DNA of 5,374 nucleotides from contig NQJG01000243.1 of the NCBI GenBank assembly GCA_002256465.1, positions 1 to 5,374 of the forward strand. The letters are read 5' to 3'. The position numbers and the translations under genes were made by a program. The notes under the pieces were generated by a model. The model saw nothing but the letters and a program-made list of their open reading frames with translations. It was not told where the DNA came from and searched no databases. Below, one piece after another: positions 1 through 5,207 of the stretch (position 1 is its first letter; the number at the start of each line of letters is the position of its first letter). This stretch comes from Methylococcaceae bacterium NSP1-1. Its GTDB lineage: Bacteria; Pseudomonadota; Gammaproteobacteria; Methylococcales; Methylomonadaceae.

Positions 1-39
1 GTCAGTAAAATAAAATTCTTCTGGTATAAATGATTCGTT

Positions 40-63
40 TGGGCACATGCATTTTAGTGCCCA
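40..63. other. Small hairpin in the leader region
   Basis: Seven-base arms (TGGGCAC at 40-46 and GTGCCCA at 57-63) are perfectly complementary around a 10-base loop that itself contains ATGCAT. It lies just after a possible stop codon of an upstream reading frame (31-33), so it could mark the end of an upstream transcript. No T-run follows it on either strand, so it is not a canonical intrinsic terminator. The rest of 1-169 is AT-rich and holds no clear gene or well-formed promoter. Confidence 0.3.
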
Positions 64-169
64 TCAGTAACATAACGTCTGATCAATGTTGGACAAAAAG
101 CCTATCAACCCTGCCGGACTAGGTATATAGTTAAAAATTCTTAAACAGAAAGAGAGTGAAATAAATACT

Positions 170-925
170 ATGTCCACGCTAACTACCGCCAAGAAATTGA
201 AATGGCTTTTTTCCCTCGTTCTCATTTTTGGCGGGTTCACTATTTACAAACTATTTGAAGTTTTGGCTGTTGATCTTGCTAATAAGGAATATGCATGGGT
301 ATTCAAGATTATTTCAGAATTTGGACTGTTTTTATCTGTTATCATTTCTGTTGGTTATTTTCATCATTGGTTAAGCGCGGCCGAGGAGCATGAAGAGTCA
401 TTAAGGAACTTGAATGAAGCTCTTGTAAAACATGTTGATAATATTCTGTTAAATTCCGTTAAACGAGGGTTCTCAGGTATCACCAATAAAGAATTCGATT
501 TTAGTCAAATCATGCAAGGCTTGAAGCCTGGCGATTATGTTTATTGGCTAATTACCTTTGATCCCCGCTTTAAAAACAAATCACGGGAATTGGAAAATGC
601 GATAAAAAACGGCGTCCATTTCAGGTTACTGATTTTAAAAGCCGATTGCATATTTGGCGAACTGCGCGCGACAGAAACTTCCGGATTTAATCCACGCGAA
701 TTTAATGAGTACTCCAAGTTATTTAAAGTGTCGCTGGAAGATGTGATCAGCCGTATTGACGAAACGACCAGCGGTTCATTAGGCGTTTTTGTCTACGAAG
801 GCTTACCCAACCTTCTTTTGAATCAGAACACTGGAATATTGCAGAACTCTTTCTTGACTATTTCAAAAAACGCTGGGAAATGGAAAAAGAGAAACAACAT
901 GACGCAGCGGGAAACGAACAAGTAG
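170..925 (+). CDS. Two-helix membrane protein with a PLD-like cytoplasmic domain (C-terminus probably frameshifted)
   Basis: I do not recognise a named gene. The 251-residue product starts with a short basic stretch, then has two hydrophobic helices (about 12-34 and 42-64), a charged helical linker (about 68-100) and a soluble domain from about 105. Residues 121-170 (DYVYWLITFDPRF..., an AI..GV.FRLLIL strand, then C..GELRA) and the strand near 203-210 (LGVFVYEGLP) resemble the phospholipase-D-like fold of membrane-anchored bacterial proteins. No HKD catalytic motif is visible, so enzymatic activity is not supported. The start is the first ATG; a purine-rich AAAGAGAG lies about 13 bases upstream, which is rather far. 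The end looks wrong. After residue 216 the annotated frame becomes asparagine-rich and low in pattern, whereas the -1 frame continues with a plausible helix (LFLDYFKKRWEMEKEK) to a stop at 1000-1002. Reading through would give 277 residues. The gene is AT-rich compared with the next one. Family membership is inference only. Confidence 0.7.
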   Translation: MSTLTTAKKLKWLFSLVLIFGGFTIYKLFEVLAVDLANKEYAWVFKIISEFGLFLSVIISVGYFHHWLSAAEEHEESLRNLNEALVKHVDNILLNSVKRGFSGITNKEFDFSQIMQGLKPGDYVYWLITFDPRFKNKSRELENAIKNGVHFRLLILKADCIFGELRATETSGFNPREFNEYSKLFKVSLEDVISRIDETTSGSLGVFVYEGLPNLLLNQNTGILQNSFLTISKNAGKWKKRNNMTQRETNK

Positions 926-968
926 AAGATAGTAATTTTATCTATGCCCCGTCCTCAGCCAAACAACT

Positions 969-2690
969 ATGTTCCAATCTTATTCACGCGGATCTGGCGT
1001 AACCGGTAGGCAAGCAAAAAGAGGCTTGCCCACCCTTGGCTTTGGCGGAAGGTATCTGCAAGCGGATAGCCGGGTGCTGGGTGTGCTTGCTTGTTTTGTG
1101 TTCTGGTTCCTGCTGTTCTATGTCACCGGGCTCTTCACATCAGCGTTTCACCTGATCGACGAGCATATTTTAATGGAGATTCATGTCGATCTAACCGGCG
1201 CTGATGCCGAATTGGGCACTGTCATGAGGAAGTGGGTGGTTATGGATTTTAATGAGCGGCGGTTCCGGCCGCTCTACTACATTAGCCGGGTGCTACGCGC
1301 TGAATTTTTCGGTTTATCTTGGCCTGCATGGTCGCTGTACAACGCGTTTCTGGCAGCATCGACCAGTGCAGCTTTGTTCCTTTTCGGGACACTGCTCGGT
1401 TTTACAACACTTTCTTCATTATGCTTGGCCGCTTTGTCGACGCTTGGCCGACCGTCGTCCACCTGGTGGTGGCTGGGTACACCTGAAGCGGAGGCTAATT
1501 TCCTGCTGTCCTTAGCGCTTCTGTGCGTCGCCCGGTCCGTCATCCAGGGAAACTCTAGGATTCGGAACGAGCTTGCCGCGATTGTTCTGTCGTTACTGGC
1601 ATCGCTGACGAAAGAAGGAATGATTCTCTACCTACCTGCCATTGCAGCAATCAGAGTCTGGTTGCCTTGTTGGCTATACGGACGGACCCTGAAATCAGCT
1701 CTGTTCGAGGCCTGGCCATTCATAGCGGCTCTTGGTTTCATTGCCGCGATTGAGATTCTTTGCTTGTTGTTAACGGTGGGGACCTCAGGAACAGGGTATG
1801 CGACAGGAACTTTCGATCCCGGCAGGATCATGTCCAGTCTCCAATATTTGGCCCCGGTAGCGGCTATCAGGATACCGGCAGCGGCTATGGCGATTGCGTT
1901 GTTAGCTCGAGTGCTGTACCGACAGGCAAATACCGAGCGCGCTTTTGTGCCACTAATTTTGGGATGGTTGCTGTTCCTGATCGGGGCGCTTCCGCAAGTG
2001 CTGCTATATTCCAAGTCGGGCTGGGTGGATCATTACTTCAATCCGATCGTAATTAGTTGCGCCGATCACTACTTCAACCCGATCGCCATTAGTTGCGCCT
2101 TGTTGCTGGTGCTGTCGCTCGAATATCTGCGGCGTATCAACCGCTGGATCTACCTGGTTTTTGCAGTGTTCCTTGTACTGCAGATTAATCAGCGGTTCAA
2201 GTGGACGCGTAATCACGCCAAACACTATGCATCGGAGGGTGTTGCCCTGCAACAGATGCTTCGTTCTGCCGTGAAATGCGTGCATGATGATGAGCCGATA
2301 CTGTTGGTGGTAAATCCGCGAATGCATTATGAGGAAGCGTTCTCTTTGCGCACTTATTTGGCGGTGCTGTGGAAGCAAGATCGGGTTTATCTGGCCACTG
2401 TCGGGGCGTCCGGTTCGCAAATATTCTCCAACGCCCTTTCGAGCCAAGAACAGACGAGAGCGTATCTTGATCCGAAGATCCTGGAGGACTATTACTTCCG
2501 CGGTGACACGCTATCCAGGCTAAACCCGGTCGAACGTGAACGGTTGGGAGCGATTGTGATCCTGTCGCCGGATAGTCTACAGAACGATTTTCTGGCTGGA
2601 GCTTCAGACTGGTTGCGACCCGGTCGTTACCGGTCAACAGATTTCAATCCCCATGCAATTCAGATGCGGTTATTATGCCTGGCTCAGTGA
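969..2690 (+). CDS. Polytopic membrane protein, GT-C glycosyltransferase-like
   Basis: The 573-residue product has about ten hydrophobic segments (roughly 36-56, 118-143, 148-160, 172-192, 201-232, 247-271, 294-317, 326-349, 370-388, 393-407) followed by a soluble C-terminal domain of about 160 residues. After the first helix comes an acidic pair, D64-E65, in an outer loop, then a loop with RFRPLYYISRVL (98-109). This layout resembles the GT-C fold, in which an acidic residue in the first large loop acts in sugar transfer from lipid-linked donors. The substrate cannot be read from sequence, and a non-enzymatic membrane protein is possible. The ATG at 969 has no convincing Shine-Dalgarno and would overlap the frame-corrected tail of the previous gene by 34 bases, so the true start could be slightly downstream, before the first helix near codon 36. 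Residues 354-365 are repeated as 366-377 by an in-frame tandem duplication. Composition is clearly more GC-rich than the preceding gene. The next gene starts 45 bases downstream. Confidence 0.75.
   Translation: MFQSYSRGSGVTGRQAKRGLPTLGFGGRYLQADSRVLGVLACFVFWFLLFYVTGLFTSAFHLIDEHILMEIHVDLTGADAELGTVMRKWVVMDFNERRFRPLYYISRVLRAEFFGLSWPAWSLYNAFLAASTSAALFLFGTLLGFTTLSSLCLAALSTLGRPSSTWWWLGTPEAEANFLLSLALLCVARSVIQGNSRIRNELAAIVLSLLASLTKEGMILYLPAIAAIRVWLPCWLYGRTLKSALFEAWPFIAALGFIAAIEILCLLLTVGTSGTGYATGTFDPGRIMSSLQYLAPVAAIRIPAAAMAIALLARVLYRQANTERAFVPLILGWLLFLIGALPQVLLYSKSGWVDHYFNPIVISCADHYFNPIAISCALLLVLSLEYLRRINRWIYLVFAVFLVLQINQRFKWTRNHAKHYASEGVALQQMLRSAVKCVHDDEPILLVVNPRMHYEEAFSLRTYLAVLWKQDRVYLATVGASGSQIFSNALSSQEQTRAYLDPKILEDYYFRGDTLSRLNPVERERLGAIVILSPDSLQNDFLAGASDWLRPGRYRSTDFNPHAIQMRLLCLAQ
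2028..2099 (+). repeat. In-frame 36-bp tandem duplication inside the membrane protein gene
   Basis: Two adjacent 36-base copies (2028-2063 and 2064-2099) match at 32 of 36 positions and sit exactly in the codon frame. They encode DHYFNPIVISCA and DHYFNPIAISCA. Three of the four base differences are silent third-position changes or share the single changed codon: CAT/CAC, AAT/AAC, and GTA/GCC (two bases). Only one residue differs (Val to Ala). The repeat falls in the loop entering a membrane helix. Confidence 0.92.
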
Positions 2691-2724
2691 CAGCGTGGTC
2701 TAACAACGTCTGTATTATTGCAAT

Positions 2725-2730
2725 GAGGTG
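2725..2730 (+). promoter_or_regulatory. Ribosome binding site of the dioxygenase gene
   Basis: GAGGTG lies five bases before the ATG at 2736 and is the best Shine-Dalgarno on the plus strand of this window. It supports that start over the later in-frame ATGs at codons 6 and 19. Codon 19 sits nearer the usual family start, just before the PVLFIGHGSP strand. Confidence 0.75.
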
Positions 2731-2735
2731 TAACC

Positions 2736-3614
2736 ATGAATCAGAAAGAAATGGATAAACCCGCCAATACCCTGAACAACTCCGAACCGATGCCTGTGTT
2801 GTTCATCGGGCATGGCAGTCCGATGAATGCCATTGAAGATAATGAGTTCTCAATGGCTTGGCCACAAGTGGCTAAAATCTTGCCCAAACCGAAGGCCATT
2901 CTTTGTATTTCAGCACATTGGGAAACACTCGGAACTTGGGTCACGGCCATGGAGACGCCGCGTACTATTCATGATTTTGGTGGCTTTCCCCAAGCACTAT
3001 TTGAAGTGCAGTATTCTGCTCCAGGCAGCCCATGGCTGGCCCAGGAGGTCAAAAATATAATGAAGAAAATAAAAGTCGGACTGGATCAAGATTATGGCTG
3101 TTGGAGCGTACTAAGACAGATGTTTCCTGCAGCCAATATTCCTGTGCTTCAACTGAGTTTGGACTATACCAAGCCAGCATCAGATCATTACGCTCTGGCA
3201 AAAGAACTGGCACCCCTTCGGGAAATGGGCGTCCTCATTCTTGGCAGCGGAAATATGGTGCATAATTTAAGCCGACTTGTGGTTAAGGGCAATGGCCTCC
3301 GTGATTTAAATAAATCTTTCGGATTAGATTGGGCTATCGAGGCCAACGCGCTTTTCAAGCGACTGATCAACGAAAACCGTCATTCGGAACTGGCTAATTA
3401 TCCGTCACTGGGCAACGCTGTCCAATTGGCGGTACCTACTCCCGAACATTACTTGCCGCTGCTCTATGTTCTTGCCCTGAAACAGGAAAATGAAACCGTC
3501 TCCTATTTCAACGACCAAATTGTCGGAGGGTCGCTTGCGATGACATCGTTGATTATTGATGATGATTTGAAGAATGCTCAATACGCCAAGCAAATGCCAT
3601 TGGGGAGCAATTGA
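2736..3614 (+). CDS. ygiD: YgiD-type 4,5-DOPA extradiol dioxygenase (class III, LigB-like)
   Basis: This is a class III extradiol ring-cleavage dioxygenase of the DODA/YgiD family. E. coli YgiD cleaves L-DOPA in the 4,5 position; the natural bacterial substrate is unclear. The protein is cytoplasmic. Family signatures are IGHGSPMN (24-31), SAHW (59-62), TAMETPRTIHDFGGFPQALF (70-89), GSGNMVHNL (170-178) and TPEHYLPLLY (235-244). The three expected metal ligands H26, H61 and H238 keep the spacing of E. coli H22, H57 and H234, and the second conserved histidine H176 is present. One conserved position differs: the family DHGxW motif reads DYGCW here (Y120). At 292 residues it is slightly longer than E. 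coli YgiD, with extra residues at both ends. A strong Shine-Dalgarno supports the ATG at 2736. It follows the membrane protein by 45 bases on the same strand, but no functional link is apparent. Confidence 0.93.
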   Translation: MNQKEMDKPANTLNNSEPMPVLFIGHGSPMNAIEDNEFSMAWPQVAKILPKPKAILCISAHWETLGTWVTAMETPRTIHDFGGFPQALFEVQYSAPGSPWLAQEVKNIMKKIKVGLDQDYGCWSVLRQMFPAANIPVLQLSLDYTKPASDHYALAKELAPLREMGVLILGSGNMVHNLSRLVVKGNGLRDLNKSFGLDWAIEANALFKRLINENRHSELANYPSLGNAVQLAVPTPEHYLPLLYVLALKQENETVSYFNDQIVGGSLAMTSLIIDDDLKNAQYAKQMPLGSN

Positions 3615-3676
3615 TTAGGTGAGGTAGCCAGAATTGCAAGCACCGTGTCACAACAAAAACAGAGCTAGGTAACTTT

Positions 3677-3739
3677 CAAAAAATAAACCGCCACAGATTA
3701 TCAGATTAAACTTTATTTATTAATCTGCGAATCTGTGGC
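3677..3739 (-). terminator. Long imperfect palindrome, candidate terminator of the lexA transcript
   Basis: Arms 3690-3709 and 3720-3739 form a 20-bp stem with two adjacent mismatches (3700-3701 against 3728-3729) and a 10-base loop. Read on the minus strand, the stem is followed two bases later by a T-rich stretch (complement of 3678-3687), as expected of an intrinsic terminator for lexA and the small gene downstream of it. On the plus strand no T-run follows. The arm core CCACAGATT...CAGATTA also resembles dispersed 'CCACAGATTACACAGATT' palindromes seen in many bacterial genomes, so it may be a mobile REP/MITE-like repeat doing double duty. The stem is AT-rich and moderate in stability. Confidence 0.5.
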
Positions 3740-3789
3740 AACTGTGACAGAGGGTATTTTTACGATTTACTTAATTCTTCTTCATGACA

Positions 3790-3924
3790 TCAAATCATCG
3801 ATGACTGTTTCATAAACTGCTTTAATATCCGCATTAAACCATCTATAGGATTTCTTTTGTAATGATTCATAATATCTTCAACTTTGTTGAATACTTGATC
3901 ATGCATGTGGATTTTTCGCTTCAT
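3790..3924 (-). CDS. Small unrecognised protein downstream of lexA (probably frameshifted)
   Basis: A 44-residue frame opens with an ATG at 3924-3922, preceded by GGAGAG with a five-base spacer (3930-3935), a near-ideal ribosome binding site. It begins MKRKIHMHDQVFNKVEDIMN. It lies 30 bases after the lexA stop on the same strand, so co-transcription with lexA is likely. The literal frame ends in a methionine-rich tail (LMRILKQFMKQSSMI). A -1 shift at the AAAAG run (about 3855-3859) would instead give YRWFNADIKAVYETVIDDLM and stop at 3782-3784, making a 47-residue protein with a far more natural helical, acidic C-terminus. I do not recognise the family. A small DNA-binding or antitoxin-like role is conceivable from size and the basic N-terminus, but nothing in the sequence proves it. 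Confidence 0.55.
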   Translation of the reverse strand: MKRKIHMHDQVFNKVEDIMNHYKRNPIDGLMRILKQFMKQSSMI

Positions 3925-3929
3925 GGTGG

Positions 3930-3935
3930 CTCTCC
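3930..3935 (-). promoter_or_regulatory. Ribosome binding site of the small gene
   Basis: On the minus strand GGAGAG precedes the ATG at 3924 with five bases between. It is the main evidence that this short reading frame is translated. Confidence 0.6.
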
Positions 3936-3954
3936 GCGTTATAAATTATAGGGG

Positions 3955-4587
3955 TTAATGAGAACGATAACTGCGCATTTGTCCGACCAGGACGCCCTGG
4001 ATTTCCACCTGGGTAGGATGGTAGCGCATTGCTTCCATTTTAGAATTGGCCGGAATTAACAGTGTTTCGTGGGGATACTGTTCAATAAATTTCAAGGTGG
4101 CTTCGGCTTTATCAACCAAGGCCACGACGATTTCGCCATTACGGGCATGGCAGCGTTGTTCGATCACGACCCAGTCGCCGTCGTATATACCTTCCTCAAT
4201 CATTGAATCGCCTTTCACCTTGAGCACATAGCAAGGCTTTTCGGTTTTGATTTCATCTGGGATACTCATAAAGCGTTCGTCTTCAATCGCCTCAATTGGC
4301 TTGCCGGCGGCAATTATGCCGACGTAGCGTAACGAGTTCGGCATTTGAGTGGTTTCCCGCGCGATTTTCCTGGCTTTTTCGGTTAAGCGGATACCCGGAT
4401 GTTTACGATCCAGGGGTTCAATCAGGTCCGTTTCGATCAAGCCCTGGATAAGGCGGTGCAGAGAGCCGCGTGACTTTAGTCCTAAAGCAGCGCACAACTC
4501 ATCAAGAGTGGGTGGATATGTAAAGACATGCTGATTCTGTTGCAGAAAATCTATGATTTCTTTTTGTTTGCGGCTTAATGTGTTCAT
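3955..4587 (-). CDS. lexA: LexA-family SOS repressor
   Basis: LexA represses DNA-damage genes and cleaves itself when RecA filaments form. The 210-residue protein has an N-terminal winged helix-turn-helix (about 1-70; opening LSRKQKEIIDFLQQN, helices around 27-34 and 39-50, wing ending GIRLT). A linker and a C-terminal S24 peptidase/dimerisation domain follow. The scissile Ala94-Gly95 lies in IIAAGKP, the nucleophile is Ser128 in KGDSM, and the general base is Lys166 in ATLKF, so self-cleavage should be intact. The recognition helix region (SRGSLHRLIQGL) differs from E. coli (SPNAAEEHLKAL), in line with the non-E. coli operator upstream. The ATG at 4587 fits the family start; the Shine-Dalgarno is weak and overlapped by the operator. 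The gene is divergent from umuDC and probably co-transcribed with the small gene after it. Because it is linked to umuDC, it could be a second, accessory LexA rather than the only chromosomal copy. Confidence 0.95.
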   Translation of the reverse strand: MNTLSRKQKEIIDFLQQNQHVFTYPPTLDELCAALGLKSRGSLHRLIQGLIETDLIEPLDRKHPGIRLTEKARKIARETTQMPNSLRYVGIIAAGKPIEAIEDERFMSIPDEIKTEKPCYVLKVKGDSMIEEGIYDGDWVVIEQRCHARNGEIVVALVDKAEATLKFIEQYPHETLLIPANSKMEAMRYHPTQVEIQGVLVGQMRSYRSH

Positions 4588-4593
4588 TTATTT

Positions 4594-4608
4594 GTTCTCA
4601 TTTAGTTC
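4594..4608 (-). promoter_or_regulatory. LexA operator facing lexA (GTTC-N7-GTTC)
   Basis: The plus strand reads GTTC, seven bases, GTTC; on the lexA strand this is GAAC-N7-GAAC. It matches the direct-repeat LexA box known from Alphaproteobacteria. It ends seven bases before the lexA start codon, so bound LexA would block the leader and ribosome binding region, implying autorepression. Confidence 0.75.
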
Positions 4609-4614
4609 TTAAAA

Positions 4615-4643
4615 ACAATATCACAAGATTTAAATGAGAACAA
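4615..4643 (-). promoter_or_regulatory. Candidate lexA promoter
   Basis: On the minus strand TTGTTC (4638-4643) and TATTGT (4615-4620) are separated by 17 bases, giving a sigma70-like -35/-10 pair of modest quality. The -35 box coincides with a half-site of the umuD-side operator, and the transcript would start close to the lexA-side operator. LexA bound at either box could therefore repress it. Confidence 0.4.
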
Positions 4644-4652
4644 TAGTAGAAC
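4638..4652 (+). promoter_or_regulatory. LexA operator facing umuD (GAAC-N7-GAAC)
   Basis: GAAC, AATAGTA, GAAC forms a direct repeat with 11-bp periodicity, one helical turn. A degenerate GATT half-site sits one more period upstream (4627-4630). The operator ends 55 bases before the preferred umuD start, in promoter position, so LexA repression of umuDC is expected. Confidence 0.75.
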
Positions 4653-4707
4653 AATTATTTTTTAAGTGGTAGCCTATGTACAACGTATATCACTTATTTT
4701 TACTATC

Positions 4708-5193
4708 ATGCACTCAATACCGCCCTGTCAGATTGTTGGTTCAGAGGACGCATTAAATCCGGAACGCCCTGGACACAACGTATTTATGCCTCCCGTTGAT
4801 CGCGACGCAGTACCGGTTGATTTGTATCTTTGTAAAGTCGTCGCGGGATTTCCATCGCCGGCGGATGACTATGTTGAAAAATCACTGGATTTGAATGAGC
4901 TATTGATAAAACGGCCGGCCGCGACTTTTTTTGTTCGTGTCGAAGGCGAATCGATGTTGGGAGCCGGTATCCATCACGATGATATTCTGGTAGTCGATCG
5001 CTCGTTAACACCTGATGCAGGCAAAATTGTGGTGTGTGCTTTAAACGGTGAGTTGACCGTGAAACGGCTGGCCCGAGAGGATCAACAATGGCGGCTGGTG
5101 GCTGCAAATCCCGATTATCCTGATATTGCGATTCATGAAGGCTTGGAAACCATTATCTGGGGCGTGGTTACCGCTTCGATTCATATCATTTAG
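4708..5193 (+). CDS. umuD: UmuD, self-cleaving subunit of DNA polymerase V
   Basis: UmuD undergoes RecA-stimulated self-cleavage to UmuD', which joins UmuC to form the translesion polymerase V. From the ATG at 4708 the product has 161 residues. The S24 peptidase core starts at CKVVAGFPSPADDYVEKSLD. The scissile bond is Ala46-Gly47 (Cys-Gly in E. coli), the nucleophile Ser82 lies in GESML, and the base Lys119 lies in LTVKRL. Gly-to-Ser (35) and Ser-to-Lys (37) spacings equal those of E. coli UmuD (G25, S60, K97). The start is uncertain. A GTG at 4666 opens the frame further (175 residues) but lies only 13 bases after the operator. The ATG at 4786 would give 135 residues, close to E. coli's 139. 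None has a clear Shine-Dalgarno. The N-terminal 30-40 residues are not conserved, as is common. It is followed by umuC after 14 bases, as an operon. Confidence 0.9.
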   Translation: MHSIPPCQIVGSEDALNPERPGHNVFMPPVDRDAVPVDLYLCKVVAGFPSPADDYVEKSLDLNELLIKRPAATFFVRVEGESMLGAGIHHDDILVVDRSLTPDAGKIVVCALNGELTVKRLAREDQQWRLVAANPDYPDIAIHEGLETIIWGVVTASIHII

Positions 5194-5207
5194 TGCGGTG
5201 TAATAGC

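Larger units (their letters stand above)
4592..4643. repeat. 13-bp perfect inverted repeat linking the two LexA operators
   Basis: TTGTTCTCATTTA at 4592-4604 is the exact reverse complement of TAAATGAGAACAA at 4631-4643, with 26 bases between. Each arm carries one GTTC/GAAC half-site plus the adjacent seven-base spacer or flank, so the similarity extends beyond the half-sites. It probably arose by duplication of one operator or reflects selection for symmetrical control of the divergent genes. Confidence 0.8.

Noticed and set aside
1..33. Open frame VSKIKFFWYK followed by TGA, possibly the end of an upstream gene
   Set aside because: Only ten codons are visible and they cannot be tied to any family; an open frame this short is expected by chance.
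89..129. TTGGAC and TATATA as a promoter for the first gene
   Set aside because: The two boxes are 29 bases apart, far beyond sigma70 spacing, and no better pairing was found.
1628..2014. Minus-strand open frame of 128 codons within the membrane protein gene
   Set aside because: It is the antisense shadow of a GC-richer coding region, lacks a ribosome binding site, and its protein has no recognisable pattern.
2004..2637. Overlapping minus-strand open frames of about 146 codons opposite the membrane protein C-terminus
   Set aside because: They lie fully antisense to a well-supported gene and overlap one another in different frames, as shadows do.
3607..3637. GCAATT / AATTGC short inverted repeat after the dioxygenase gene as its terminator
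   Set aside because: The stem is only six AT-rich pairs around a loop of 19 bases with no T-run after it.
3646..3749. Seven-base inverted repeat TGTCACA / TGTGACA flanking the large palindrome, as possible mobile-element ends
   Set aside because: Seven bases over about 100 is weak, the flanks show no target duplication, and it does not extend.
4784..5107. Minus-strand open frame of 107 codons opposite umuD
   Set aside because: umuD is certain from its motifs; the antisense frame has no start signals and no family resemblance.
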